From positions 1,426,001 to 1,490,000 of the forward strand of contig CAUWAG010000003.1 of the NCBI GenBank assembly GCA_963556695.1: DNA of 64,000 nucleotides, in the 5' to 3' direction. The position numbers were made by a program, and so were the translations under genes. Numbering within the stretch: the first letter of the stretch is position 1; each line of letters opens with the position of its first letter. The notes under the pieces were generated by a model that did no database searches, was not told where the DNA came from, and worked only from the letters and a program-made list of their open reading frames with translations. Shown here piece by piece: positions 45,944-57,969 of the stretch. Origin of the DNA: Anthostomella pinea. Taxonomy: Eukaryota > Ascomycota > Sordariomycetes > Xylariales > Xylariaceae.

Positions 45944-46716
45944 ATTGCAGGAGCGGCTGGGGCGTCCGACTAACGCAAATGCAACTCAGTTGTAGAGAAA
46001 CCAAAGAAGATGTGAAATAACCTCATGTTCGAATAATACACTCTTTGGTCGAGTGTTTGGTGTCGTTGCTAGCTTTAGATTCAAGTCTATAGAAAATCAT
46101 TGTCAGGAACGGTATGCGGCGCACCGTTGGGGCGGGGAAGGTGTTTAGGCAGCGGTGAAGAACCAGAGCCCGACGGCTAAATTGGGGGAAATTGGGACAT
46201 GGCACCGCCAGCAGTCCTAAGCGAATCAGTTCTACCCTCTAGGGTAGACTGGAGCGCAAAGTTCCTGACCCTGGTTTTCGCGCTGAACAGCGAATCAAAG
46301 CTGCGGCAAGGCCTCACGTAAGCAAGCTATCGACATGTTGAATGCTATCAGATATCATTTGGAAGCTGTGATCGTGGGCTGTTTGTTGGCTGTGGCTGGT
46401 GGTCGTGGACTTGTCTGAGGCTCGATGAACCAGACAACAAACAACTCGTGAAGACCAAAGTTCCCAGTATGGTTCATGTGATGATATCTACGGTCATCGG
46501 GATGATTCGATCGTACTCAGAACCCAAACTATGCCCATAAAACAACGAGCCTAGATCAAGATGCAATAAATCATACCCGACCACGCAATAGCACGTCTAC
46601 TAGATGACTACCTACGCTCCAATGCATGCAACCCTCTCGGTGTAAACCATCGGCACAACTATGCTATAACGTCCTACAAGATCAACTAGCTGCAACGATA
46701 ACAGCGGCGGAGAACC
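45944..46716. other. Intergenic, nothing recognised
   Basis: Promoter side of the HET gene and 3' end of the dehydrogenase gene. Confidence 0.45.
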
Positions 46717-47846
46717 CTACAGCTTCTCATTGGGACCCGCGATCAGCATCTTGATGACCTCGCCCTCCTTGACCTTCTTGAAGGCGTCCTCGGCCTCCTT
46801 GAACGGCACCGTGCCGCTGATCAGCCTCTTGACGTCGACCTTGCCGCCGGCCACCAGGTCGATAGCGAGCTTGTAGTCGCCGCTGCCGTAGCGGAAGCTG
46901 CCCTTGGCCGTCACCTCCTTCAGACACATGGCCATGATGGGGAAGGTGATGTCGGACTTGCCCATGCCGCCCTGGACGTAGGTGCCGCCCATGCGCACGA
47001 CGTGCAGGCTGGTCTGGATGCTGGGCTCGGCGCCGCTGGCGTCGATGACGACGTCGGCGCCGCCCTCGAGATCCGCTTCGCGCTTTATGTTGGCCGCGTT
47101 GTCCTCGGCCGCGATGCGCTGGGAGGTATAGATGTGCGTCGAGCAGAACGACTTGGCGAAGGCGAGCTTGGACTCGACGATGTCGACCGAGACGACCTTG
47201 GAGGCGCCGAACGCGCGCGCCACGGCCGCGCAGAGGAGGCCGACGGGGCCGGCACCCATGACTACGACGGATTGCCCCGGCGTCACGGCAGCTTGCCGCA
47301 CGATGTGCACGGCCACGGCTAGCGGCTCGATCAGCGCGCCTTCTTGGAGGGACACGTTGTCGGGCAGCTTGTAGCAGAAGTCGGCGGGCGCGACCCAGAA
47401 GCCCGTCAGCGTGCCGTCGTAGGGCGGCGTCGCGGCGAACCGCATGTCCGGGCACAGGTTGTAGCGGCCGCCGAGGCATGGCGCGCACCGGCGGCACGGG
47501 TAGCCCGGCTCCAACGCGATGCGGTCGCCGGCACTGAGGGTGGTGACGGCGGACCCGACCTCGACGACGGTGCCGGCCGACTCGTGGCCTAGCACCATGG
47601 GGTCCTTGACGACGAAGTGGCCGATGGCGCCGTGCTCCCAGTAGTGCACGTCCGACCCGCAGATGCCCGTGTAGTTTACGCCGACTAGCACGTCGTGCGG
47701 GCCCTGCAGCGAGGGCACCGGCCGGTCGGCGAACGCGACATCGTGCGGCTTGTTGAGGATGAATGAGAGGTTCTGGTGGGTGAGTGTCAGTGAGATTCGT
47801 AGATGAGGGTGAGATGGGCACGCACGCTGGCGGACTTGGGGTCCAT
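46717..47846 (-). CDS. xdhA: Xylitol/sorbitol dehydrogenase (zinc-dependent MDR family)
   Basis: 358 residues. Exon 1 (47846-47826) codes only seven residues; a 53 bp intron with GTGCGT donor follows; exon 2 is 47772-46717. The junction gives [15 protein letters not shown]. It is an NAD-dependent enzyme converting xylitol to D-xylulose (or sorbitol to fructose) in the pentose pathway. Catalytic zinc site: [13 protein letters not shown] and GHESAG. Structural zinc site: four Cys in [15 protein letters not shown]. Rossmann motif: [11 protein letters not shown]. Glu in IEPLAVAVH completes the polyol dehydrogenase signature. Xylitol versus sorbitol preference cannot be decided from motifs alone. 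Confidence 0.9.
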
Positions 47847-48768
47847 TGTGTAAGTGGGAAGCTCAAGCTTGTCTGACCCGGTAAAATAGTCCACGAGTAT
47901 AATGGCGGGGATGCTGCGTGGGTGTTGTGTTTGAGTGAGCTGGAGGGTGAGAAGTGTTACAAGTGTGTCTGAATATCAGGAGGGGCCACTTGACGATGGT
48001 AGCGCATCTGTTGTCCTTCCCGCACCGCACTCGGAGCACTTTCCATGGCCAAATACATGCAAACTCATAACCACGATGGCGGGGCAGCTCTCCAAAGAAT
48101 GTCGTAATGGCACCGCCGCGCCAGCGGAATGGCGGGTCATCGTGGGCGGTTCAGTACATACTGTATAGTGAATCGCACGCAGATAACCGCCTTTCCGATT
48201 TGGCTACATGTAGCACTAGCAACTTCAAATGCAGCTGCGGCTGGAGTTTATCCATTGACTTATGCGCTCCAATCGACTTGGACCTACTATCCGCACTTGG
48301 GGAATTGTGTCCATTGGGTTGGGATTGACGGGGTCGGGTTTTACGGCTGCTGTTAGGAACAGGTAGCTCAGGCAAGGAAAGCGACCTGACTATTGGGACC
48401 ATGCGATACGATCTGGCAGGAAAGATGTAACTGCTTGAGTTACTGTGATGTCGACTTGAAGATGTGAAGTTCGGGGCCGTTCGCTCTTAAGCTGGTCATT
48501 GGCACTATACTACACAGTGACTGGTCCTGCTGAATCTGATATCGCACTGTATGCCGATCATAAGCGTGAGGAAGCCGCCCAGCCGCCGCGGGGCCATTAG
48601 GTGGGGCACAGACGGGAATCATGGATGGGGAGGAAATATGTCCGGCAGAATGGTTCACCGCCAAGAAAGTTCTCGATACCGCCTTTACAGCTTCCTCTTC
48701 GCTTTGCGCAACTCGAACCTCCAAGACTTGCCGAGACGAGGACCTGCCAGCTCTTTCGGAAGTAGTCC
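47847..48768. other. Divergent promoter region
   Basis: About 920 bp between the dehydrogenase (-) and ROK1 (+) genes. No gene seen. Confidence 0.5.
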
Positions 48769-50993
48769 ATGATGGATATTTTGAAGGTGCTTTCGCGCGG
48801 CACAAAGCGCGTACCCAACAAGCCTTCCAGCACCGTCGATTCCAAGTCTGCCACCAGACCTACGAACCCGCAACTTTACGGCGGATTGAAGCGCAAAAGA
48901 GAAGAGGAGCAGCCGCGGCTGGACGAAAACAAGACCAGTAAAGGACAGGAAGATTTCGATTTCTTTGCACTGCCAAAGCCCGAGAAGCCGACCCACGACA
49001 CTGCCCGTGAGCAGCCACCGAAGCAAGAATGCGAAACGCCACTCTTGGATGAGCAGCAGGTCCGCCAGATACTGAAGACTCATCGGTTGAAATTCACTCT
49101 CTTGAGCTCCCACGATGAAAGGAGAACGAAGGTCAAGAAGTCCAAGAAGAAGGATACGACCAAGTCGAAAGCGAAAGATTCCAAGAAGCAACTCTTCCCA
49201 CAGCCATTGACAGCCTTCTCCGAGCTACGAACGGCTTACAATGTATCGGCTCGATTGGCGGACAATATTGCGAAACAAGGATACCGGATACCTACCGAGG
49301 TGCAGCTGGGCAGCTTGCCGCTCTTGCTCCACCCGGAAAAGGCCATTCCGCCGGCTGCCGCAAGTGAGATGAACATTGCGACTGATGATGGAATTCATTT
49401 CTTGGGCGTTAGCCCGACGGGCTCTGGCAAAACACTGAACTTCCTCATACCCACAATCAACAGCTTGTTACGGCGGCGTGCCGGAGACGCAGACCAGAAG
49501 GCGCACGTCTTGGAATCCATCATCATTGCCCCTACGAGAGAATTGGTTCACCAAATCGTCAACGAGGGTCGGAAGCTTACCCAGGGCCTGGGTATCAGAA
49601 TAGTAGGGATGAAGAAGGGTATGAAGATCCCCGCCGAAGGGCAGCCTGTCGACGTGCCAGATTTCCAAACAGAGTCGGGAAGCGAGTCTGAAGACGACAG
49701 CTCCAGTAACGACGAGGAAAAGTCGTGGACAGCTAAAAGAGCGACGACCACGAAGCCTGATATACTCGTCGCGACACCGCGGCTCCTGCAGATGTTCCTG
49801 AGATCTAGAACACTGCCGACTGTTCGGTCGCTGGTGCTGGACGAGGGAGACGTTATTCTCTCCGACCTGTTCCTCGATCAAGTATTGAGTATATGGTCCG
49901 CCTGCACCCATCAATCTTTACGGCTCACGTGTTGGTCAGCCACCATGGGGTCTCACATCGAGGAACTGGTACTGAAACAAGTTCAATCGCGAGATCCTCC
50001 CGGCCAGCCTGTGCCACTGATTAGACTTGTGGTGGGTCTGAAAGACACCGCGGTCCCACGAATCAATCATAAACTCGTGTACACCGCTACCGAGCAAGGC
50101 AAGCTCTTCGCTCTTCGCCAGATATTCCACCCCAAGTCGTCAGATGACTCGATGCCGCCTATGCGACTCCCTCTGTTGGTGTTTACGCAAAGCATAGAAC
50201 GGGCGACTGCCCTATACGACGAGCTAAAGTTCGATGTTCCAGCAGAAGCCGGTGGCTCAACACGGATTGCCGCGTTACATTCATCACTTTCAGATTCTGC
50301 TCGCTCCGGGATTGTTTCCCGCTTCCGCGCCGGCGAGATTTGGTTCTTGATTACGACGGACCTGCTGATGAGGGGAATGGATTTCCGTGGCGTGAACGGA
50401 GGTGAGTCCTACAGCCCCTTGACCTGTCCCACTCATTCTCCACCTTGCGTCATTCTCCTATTTCCTTCCCCTCCTGACTGTCTCTTCCCCCTTCTCCTGT
50501 CTATTGGTCTACTGTGCGTCTTTCCTGCAGTGTTTCCTGACGTGTATGGTCTCCAGTCATCAATTATGATATCCCAACATCTGCCGCAGCATACGTACAC
50601 CGGGTTGGAAGAACGGGTCGCGCAGGGGAGAGCGGTAATGCGGTGACTTTCTATACCCAGGACGATGTGGTACACTTGAAGACTATCGCCAACGTCATTG
50701 CCTTGAGCGAGAAACAGGCAGGGAAGGAAGGTGATGAAGGGGTACCAAAGTGGCTGATTGATTCGCTGCCAAAAGTGAGCAAAGAGGAGAAGAAAAACCT
50801 CAAAGAGAGGGGTGTCGAGTCACGACGCGGCACCAAAGCCAAGATCACTTCGCAAAGTGCCTGGGAGAGGCGGAAGGAGAACAACAAGCGAGGCGCCATT
50901 GAGGGCAGCAAGAAACGCAAGATGCAGGGGACCGCGGACAATGCCCGAGGAGGCGGAAGGAATGAAAGCGAGTGGAGTGGCATCGATGATTGA
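48769..50993 (+). CDS. rok1: ATP-dependent RNA helicase ROK1 (DDX52 family)
   Basis: 689 residues, exons 48769-50401 and 50557-50993. The 155 bp intron (GTGAGT donor, CTCCAG acceptor) restores GVNGVINYDIP and HRVGRTGR. It is a nucleolar DEAD-box helicase for 18S rRNA maturation. The N-terminus [12 protein letters not shown] is typical of ROK1; a second ATG three bases downstream could be used. Motifs: PTGSGKT (about residue 215), APTREL, ATP rL, SAT in WSATMGS (about 389), and VGRTGR. Motif II reads LDEGD (about 357) in place of DEAD. A Ser/Glu/Asp-rich insert (about 303-322) separates APTREL from motif Ib. The Lys/Arg-rich tail fits nucleolar targeting. The gene looks intact. Confidence 0.92.
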
Positions 50994-51797
50994 ATACCAC
51001 CAAATCCACCGGACCGATACTGGTTACTTGATCTGACACAATCGCGTACCCTTCCATGGACGCTTCCGGTCATCAGTGTCATTTGTTGGTGTACCCGTTG
51101 GTCATATGGAAGCCAACATTCCTCGGTGATCATTTGCAGTACTTGTCGACTCGTTGTGTCACCGCGGAATACCGACAAGGCGGATGGGATGGCCTGTGCA
51201 CAGCTACAATGCGTTGGAATGGCCATCGAGAAGCGAAACAGCCACGGTCAGGAAACCCCAGGAAATCGATATCGCCGTTTGCAGATGGCCATGTCAGTTG
51301 GTCAATCGTGTAACTGTGCGTCACCCCTCATCATGACCGAGCCGGTCAATGCCAAACCTCGGACCAACCTCAAGGGTTCACCCTGCACTGCAGGTGATTT
51401 TGTGTGGGCGGCGTTTGTCACCTAGCACCAGGACCTTGCTGTCTTCTGGTCTTCTTCTGTTTGTTGGTATCCTTTAGATGAACGTTCCCCCAGCATGATT
51501 CTGTCTCCCATGGGCGCGGGTTGGTCATCGCTCTTCGAGAACAAAGAGATTCGCCAACGCGATTGACTCCCAACATGCTCCGCATCGCATCACCCGTACC
51601 GTGGGTAGTCAACTGTCTATAAGTAATCGAGTTTTTCGTTTCCAGCTCGCTTTTCCGATCTTCTGCTACCTCACCCGGCTTCTGCACTCAGTACCTAGGT
51701 ATAGCTCATGCGACACCTTATTGCGCACCACTCGGTCCACTTGATCGTATTTTCTTCCCTGAAACCCTCTAGCCTCTACTGCCTACTTGCCTGCGCG
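50994..51797. other. Intergenic, nothing recognised
   Basis: No gene supported. Short open frames overlap on both strands. Confidence 0.4.
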
Positions 51798-52264
51798 ATG
51801 TCCGAAGAGGCCTCTCGGGAGATGCAGGGGCCTGCGCCGATATCTGGTGATGTCCGAGCCACAGCACTCGATCTAGAAAAGATGCGAGGGAAACTCATTA
51901 AGGACCCCAAAGGAAGACGGCTCTAGATCGTAGAGAGAGAGAGCCAACTACTGGAACTTCGACAAGTCGCTGATCAGAGGACCCAAACATCTCAATGACC
52001 AGAAGTTCTTTGCACTGCCGAAGCCCAAGCGGCTTGAATATTCAGAGCCCAGGCCGGTATTGAAGAAGAGTACGTGATAGGCCCTTCCTTTCTTTTTTCA
52101 TGATGCTCACGTAGTCTTTCATGAACTCTAACGCGTGCTAGCCGTCCCCTCAAGTACTTCAATCCATGGCCTGGGAAGACCATGCCGTGGATCGACATCC
52201 ACTGTCCCGTCGGTGTGGAGGTAATCAACAAGATGATCGACGAGGCTCTGAAACAATTGGAATA
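51798..52264 (+). pseudogene. Possible broken 5' part of the SRR1-like gene
   Basis: Protein-like pieces precede the SRR1 core in more than one frame: an ATG at 51798 (MSEEASREMQGP...) stopping at 51926, a NYWNFDKSLIRGPKHL piece (51947-52065), and RPLKYFNPWPGKTMPWIDIH through KMIDEALKQLE (about 52143-52264) ending at TAA. A GTACGT..CTAG intron can be drawn between the last two, but the phases do not agree. Either the gene model has an exon layout that I have not found, or the 5' half has decayed. Confidence 0.35.
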
Positions 52265-52266
52265 AA

Positions 52267-53168
52267 ATGCAGTCCTACAAAGGCTCCTTGCCTTGCAAGG
52301 TACGGGAGGCGATCAAGGCTATACCTAAGCCTGAACGCATCAGGAAAGTCGTGTGCATTGGTCTAGGCAGCTTTGCGCTTCCATCCACTGGAACGCTTGG
52401 ACCATCTCCGGAAAACAGGAGAGACGAGCGTCCGATACCCGGCCCTAAAGACGCACCAGCTCTAAACCCTGGTGGACTTATCCAGCATGTTCTCGCAATC
52501 TCCACCGTCAAGCAACTATACGAGTTGACAGGCAAGACTCCCCAGCTTTACGCCGCTGATCCAGGTTACACCCAACCCCACAAAGAGGCCCTTGAGAACC
52601 TATCAAATGTCAAGTTCAAGATTCTTGACCCCAGCTATGGTTTTCACGAGCAATTCGTTGAGATAGACGACTCCACGATGGTCATATCTATCCTCCCACA
52701 GTCACCAGTTGAGTTGCTTGTGAGCGAATATGCTCGACCGGTGGCCATGATTCGGACAAATGGCTGGACGCGTGGACCGCCGTTTAGCGAAAAAAAGGAT
52801 CCAGACGAGGATATGTACTGGTACGAGGCGGAAGTTGGGGAGCCTGACGGACAGACTATGAAAACTCCTGGTTGTCGGTAAGTGCATTGACCCTCTAAGT
52901 TAACGTTACTGTCCTTAGCGCTATCCCCCTGCTTGGCTCTGTCATCGCTAACAGCCTAATTTCTAGGTGGTTGGATATGCCTCGAAGAGTTCATGCCATG
53001 ATCAGCACAGACTACAAGCTATGTGAGAAGTTTCCTGTTGAAGCACCCGCCAATGACAACGGGGACGGATATGATCTGCTGTCCAACATTGAGCACGGAC
53101 ATTACCGCGATGTCCGTGCTGATGGTTACTGGAAGTCTTATACTCACATGTACGTGCGAAAGTACTAG
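52267..53168 (+). CDS. SRR1-like domain protein (core)
   Basis: 270 residues from the ATG at 52267: exons 52267-52877 and 52967-53168. The 89 bp intron (GTAAGT donor, TTCTAG acceptor) gives GCRWLDMPRR. The start of the SRR1-like fold is clear: IRKVVCIGLGSF, followed by LQ/QHVLAISTVKQLY, LYAADPGYT and ILDPSYGFHEQF blocks. SRR1 proteins are linked to circadian regulation in plants; in fungi they are common, often fused or multi-copy, and of unknown role. The full-length fungal proteins usually have an extra N-terminal part, which here appears broken (see the entry just upstream). The true start may lie further left. Confidence 0.7.
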
Positions 53169-55028
53169 CTGGGCTCGCTGCGACTTTGAAACTCTTTTGT
53201 TGCCGAGCCGGTCAGAGAGCTTCGACGGACGGGCGCGGAGCATTGTTTGGCGGCTGATTTTCACGGATAAGGCGGCTTCCTTGGCAATACTGGTTCTTAG
53301 AATATCACGTCTTACTTCGCTCTAGTAAATACTTTCTAGTTTCCCATTTAGGACATGCTGTCATTTGACATTTTCCCCTTAGACGTTGGCACAGGAACAA
53401 CTGAACACCCGCTCGTCCTAGATGGCTCTTCGCGTATGTCGACAGTGTTTGAGACGGCACAGAAGATTCAAGTGTCCTGGCAAATCCATAGGGTGATGAT
53501 GTCAGCGGCCATAGTGCCAAGTCAGAGAAGACGCCAGAAGCCATCACAGACTCGCGCGGACAGCTGGGGTAGCCATGTTGAACGTTTGGGCTCGTGGCGT
53601 ACAGAAATAGAGAGAAGGCTGGCTGGCTCCCAAGTACAAGAGTTTTCCCTTGCTCATTGAGCGTGGAGGCGACGCAGTTCTACGATATGAACCATTTTGG
53701 GAGCGCAAGAGGAGTGCTAAAATTGGGAAGGAAGTCGATCCTAAATGCGCTAGTCACATTGTGTGAGATTTCAAAGTGTTCTAGTATTAGACGGGAAGAG
53801 AAGAAGGTCTCTGGGAGAGAAGCCCCCAAATATATGTACAGGTGTGCCATCAGGGTGACCAGATAGTCGTACGATAATACCGCCAGGGTGACCAGATAAT
53901 CATCTGATAGTGGCGCAAGGTGAATGCCATGAAGCTAAGCCTATCAGCGCATTCACCACCGAAAGCCTCAGCCTGGTACGATATCCAACACATTGATACG
54001 TCAATGGAGATATGAGCCCTAAAGTCGTTGCGCGAACGATAGGCCGGGGACGGATCCAGAAGCAGAGCTATCTTCTCCGCCACATCCTATGTAAATATAC
54101 TATTAATCACAGGGCTGCTAACTTGACGACTCCCCTCAACCTCCGATGACTTCAGAGGTATCTGCACGGGTAAAATATAGGGCTATATACAGAGCCAGGC
54201 CCTCCAGCATAGTGTTTGTTCTTCTATTTTGGATGCTGATGACCTGTATATGTGCAGCGTACACGTACACAAACGAGTATATTTCGTATGAAGGATCGGG
54301 CCCCTGGCGGATCCGCCGCGGGTCGATAGCTGGCGTGGGACTACGTAGGCGACCGGGGTCCGGCACTGGAATAGACACGAGAGCGGGATCTAGGCCGACT
54401 GAGAGAAAGGCTACAAGGGTCAAATGACGTTAGTCTCGACACATTTAGGACAGCTCCAGGAGTTGCACGCCGCTGAGGATTGGGTTCCCTGGGTAGATCA
54501 GAATAGCTGCTCGCTACAGGGAAACACCGGACCAGTTGAAATAGAGTACGTTCAAGGTGTGGCTCCGGTTTCGATATGAAGAGTGTATTGCTATTGGCAC
54601 ATATATTTGCTATACTCTTTATGTAGTTACATTATCAATCCAAATCTTGATGCACATTCATCCTGCCGGACACTCCTGTCCGCCACCTTGCCTGATGGAT
54701 TCACCCGCTGCAAAGACAGTGGACCTTGCGGGGCATTTCGCTCTCTATGCTAATTATATCATAGACAACGGGAACGTTAAGATGTTGATCGTCATGTGGC
54801 GAAATACTGCTATTATAGGTGACAAGGCCATGTTTCTAGTGGTGCGTAGCTTTAGAGTTTTAGCCGTGCTGTCTTAAACGTTACATATAGAAAGAACAAG
54901 GCCCGCTGGTTGAACGGTTGCATCGACCTAACCTCTGTGGTGTCTATCAACCCATCCTCGCAACTCACTAAGTGTATCGAATTAAACTATCAACCAGCTC
55001 CGTCCTCGCCATCATACATCCAAGCAAC
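53169..55028. other. Gene-poor interval
   Basis: About 1.9 kb. A tandem pair of GGGTGACCAGATA units occurs near 53855-53900. A frame at 54146-54427 holds one hydrophobic stretch but has no other support, so I do not call it. Confidence 0.4.
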
Positions 55029-55580
55029 ATGAAGTCGACCCTCATGGGGGCGGTCCTGTCTTTAGCGGCCCTCACCGGTACGTTGGCCGCGAGTTTGGGA
55101 AATTCATCGTCTCTGAGCACCAAGGTAAAGCATGTCCATCTTTTCGGCCCTCGAGTAGCACCTAATAGGTCCCCTTGCCGTCGTTCAGCCCATTATTATG
55201 AGCTTTGCTGACCAGAGCCCGACTCGCAGCGCGGCGGCAAACAATATCACGATGATGATGTCGATCTCACAAGATGGAACGATGCCAGCTTCATAAGGGA
55301 ACAAGAGGACTACATCCAGCATATACAGCCCTCGTGGAACTCGCCTGTAGTATACGATAGAAATGATCTGGCGAAGGTCGAGAGGAAGATCGCGGCGAAA
55401 TCCACAAAGTTCCCCTTTTGGGCGTGCAAATGGGGGAGCATATGCACATCGGGGCTCGTGGCTCGGGGGGACTTCAACTGCAAGGCCTGCATTAGGTTCG
55501 TTCCACAGTACAAGACCAAGGCTGGCGTACAAGTGGAACCCCTCGAGGAAGGCAAGGGGTATACGGTGGACAGTATCTGA
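55029..55580 (+). CDS. Small secreted cysteine-containing protein, 148 aa (effector-like)
   Basis: Two exons: 55029-55124 (32 codons) and 55230-55580 (116 codons plus stop). The 105 bp intron has a GTAAAG donor and CGCAG acceptor; both ends are in phase 0. The first exon is almost exactly a signal peptide (MKSTLMGAVLSLAALTGTLA). The mature part is charged, with RGGKQYHDDDVD near the start, and has four cysteines (FWACKWGSIC, then FNCKACIRF) in the middle. It has no recognised domain. Small size, secretion signal and paired cysteines fit a fungal effector or surface protein; this is inference from form alone. Unspliced reading stops soon after the signal peptide, which supports the intron. Confidence 0.65.
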
Positions 55581-55902
55581 AGCTATGCAAGCATCAGGCA
55601 AAGAGGCCGATTATTTGCAAAGCTGGTTTGGGTCTGGCTTCCCCTCTTTTTCGATCATTCTGCAGACAGTAGGGCGTTATCATAGAACTTCCTCAGCGGT
55701 GTAGATCACAGTGACCTCCAAGTTCTCATTCATCGTTGCGCTGGTCGCAGCATCTGATCTAGCACGTCGGAACAACTCAACTTGCAAATAGCTATGTGTT
55801 GTGTTACAAGATGGAAGCCCCCAGGGCAAGATGCTTGTATGAGTCACTGCAAGGGTGCTTCATTGTCTCTGCTAGGGCAGAAAGCATATGTGTCTGATAT
55901 CT
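55581..55902. other. Convergent intergenic region
   Basis: 3' ends of the small secreted protein and sulfotransferase-like genes. Nothing else seen. Confidence 0.5.
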
Positions 55903-56899
55903 CTACCAAAGGTTTAACCGTAAGCCCGAAAAAACTGCCATAGGAGTGACCTCGCGCTTCGCCAGTCGGTAGCCCAGCCATATGTATACGAGCGGCATAA
56001 CAACGCGAAGCACAGTGAGTAGGGCTATTCTAATGCTTCGCAAAAATCCCAGCGTGAAGCGGCGGTTCACGCCAGCCGTCTCATTCACGTGCGGGAACGG
56101 CACATCCGGGGTATCCTTTTCGAGAAACCTGGCCAGGGGCTCCCAGCCATCGCCCATCTTGTACTCGAGCAGCTGCTGGGGCCGGACCAGGGCGCGGACC
56201 ACGCGATGATGCTCGTCGTACTTGTGGCGGCACCGCGCGCGCGCTTCCGCCAGGCTGTTGGCTTCGAGCCACCCTGACAGTAGACTGCGTAGTCCCCACA
56301 TTGTGTTGGGGGTCGGGCCTAGAGGCTCCAGCACGTGTTGCCAGATGGCCGGTAGTGGCCCGAATACGCCCTTTAGGAGCGTGTCCTCGATCGACTTCTT
56401 CCATTTGTCAAACGGGCGCACGACTAGGACGACCTTGGCGTTGGGGTATGTCTTGATCAGTTCGGGTGCTAGGAAGCCAGCTGCGTCGGTGACGCCTTGA
56501 TACTGGCCTGGTTTTCAAGATATGTCGTTAGCCACGGACATCACTTCTAAGAAAACTGTGAGTGGCGAGATTGCCATGGACGACATTTGATGGTTGATGA
56601 AGAAAATGTGGTTGCATGTACTTACCAAACCAGCTGTCCCATCTCTCCTTGGGCCACGGTCTTGCCTTCCCATCACGGCCTTGCAGGTAGGGGAAGTGAT
56701 CATGCGCTGCCATCCCCCATTTGCGAAACTCGTCGTCAGAGACGAACTTCATTATGTGGTGGACATGGCTGTAACCGAGAGTGTTGAGCGCCATGGCCAT
56801 GGAAAGCGAGCCGGTGCGAGGCAAACCAACTGATAGAATACCCTCACCTGACGCGAGGCTACCCCTGATGAGATCGGGAGGAGGGGCGTGGCAAGTCAT
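55903..56899 (-). CDS. Sulfotransferase-like P-loop protein with C-terminal membrane anchor
   Basis: 292 residues. Exons 56899-56626 and 56507-55903; the 118 bp intron (GTAAGT donor, AACCAG acceptor) gives SWFGQYQGVTDAAG. Start chosen at MTCHAPPPD (56899), since the open frame further upstream has no ATG. The nucleotide (PAPS-type) loop is GLPRTGSLSM near residue 25. Next come LGYSHVHHIMKF and KVVLVVRPFDKWKKSIEDT, the usual second block of the fungal Sulfotransfer_4 family. A hydrophobic segment close to the end (LLTVLRVVMPLVYIWLGY) is probably a membrane anchor. These proteins are widespread in ascomycetes; their substrates are mostly unknown, so the sulfotransferase activity is by family only. 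Confidence 0.8.
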
Positions 56900-57624
56900 C
56901 TTTGCTTCGAAACCCGTGTCAAGCTTCGGACACTGTCTCAATCAAAGGCTATCGGGGAATATTATAGAGCTGTGATGCCATGGCTGGGCTTCCCACAACG
57001 CATCGAAGCAGTAACGTTACATGACATCGCAACAGATCGCAACATACCTGATTCGCCGTCGCAGGTATCATCTCTCATTGGTAGCTACCCTGCAAGTCTC
57101 GTCATCAGCTGACTTTGGAACTGTCAGCTTTAATGTCGCCTCTTTGGGTGCTGACAACCCCGTGTTCCCTTTTCTTGGTAGCCTTTCTTGGTAACCGCTG
57201 ATTTCTCCAACTTGCGGCATACGTCGGACACTCAAGCTTGGCCTAGCTAAGCTTGAGGCAGACGGACCCGGGCACAGCCGCAGCCGGTGTACAGGGAACG
57301 GGTCCAGGACACGTGTGTGTATAGTGACCGTTGAAAGTTAGGAGCTATGGTGATCCATTTTTAACCCTGGGTACAAGTAAGTATAGAAAATTCACAACCT
57401 GCAGGATGCTGAGTCAACCGCAGGGCGCTGGGAGCCCAGATCTTACCATCCTCACCCAAGCCTCCACAAGTCTTCGGCGTATCGTCTCATGTTGGCGAGC
57501 TAGAGGATATGGTCGGAGGCATGCGGGTTGAACCTGACGGCATCAATACCACCTCAACCCTATATGACCTCACACCGCAGTAATCGCTCGGCAATAGACG
57601 AAGAGTTTCGCACGCCGCACTGCA
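56900..57624. other. Intergenic, nothing recognised
   Basis: Promoter side of the sulfotransferase-like gene; no gene supported. Confidence 0.4.
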
Positions 57625-57969
57625 GTGCGCACGCAACTCTCGAATGGAAGCGTGATCTCGAGGTTTTGGTTCATAAATGCCCTGGTTGCAGTATTTGGTG
57701 CATTCGTCGAGGCTCGACCGGGGCAGGGCTCGGATCGCACAGGCTGCATCGTGGAGGGTACTGTATCACACTGTGGTCCAAAGTCGACGAGCCTGACGCG
57801 CTCAGCAATCGGGTCTTGTTCGGTGGCTATGACTGGGGCAGGTTCTTCGGCATTTTGCTTCGGCGTGATCGAGGACCCAGCACATCTATGTGAAGGTTCT
57901 CTCTGGGGGTGTGGTTCTAGAGGCTGGGTATGGGATGGCTCTGCTTGCTGGGCGTACTATGAGTGTTAG
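57625..57969 (+). other. Possible exon of a cysteine-rich secreted peptide
   Basis: An open frame without ATG containing a hydrophobic stretch (WFINALVAVFGAFVEA) followed by eight cysteines in about 85 residues. That is the form of a secreted cysteine-rich peptide. The lack of a start codon means that an upstream exon or decay must be assumed. I recognise no family. Confidence 0.25.

Noticed and set aside
54146..54427. 93-codon open frame with one hydrophobic segment
   Set aside because: No signal peptide or family match, and an equally long frame occupies the opposite strand.
24520..56899. Whole interval considered as one secondary-metabolite cluster
   Set aside because: The PKS is broken, and the neighbours (Rab4-like, ROK1, beta-mannosidase, xylitol dehydrogenase) are housekeeping or catabolic genes. 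There is no cluster regulator, transporter or P450.
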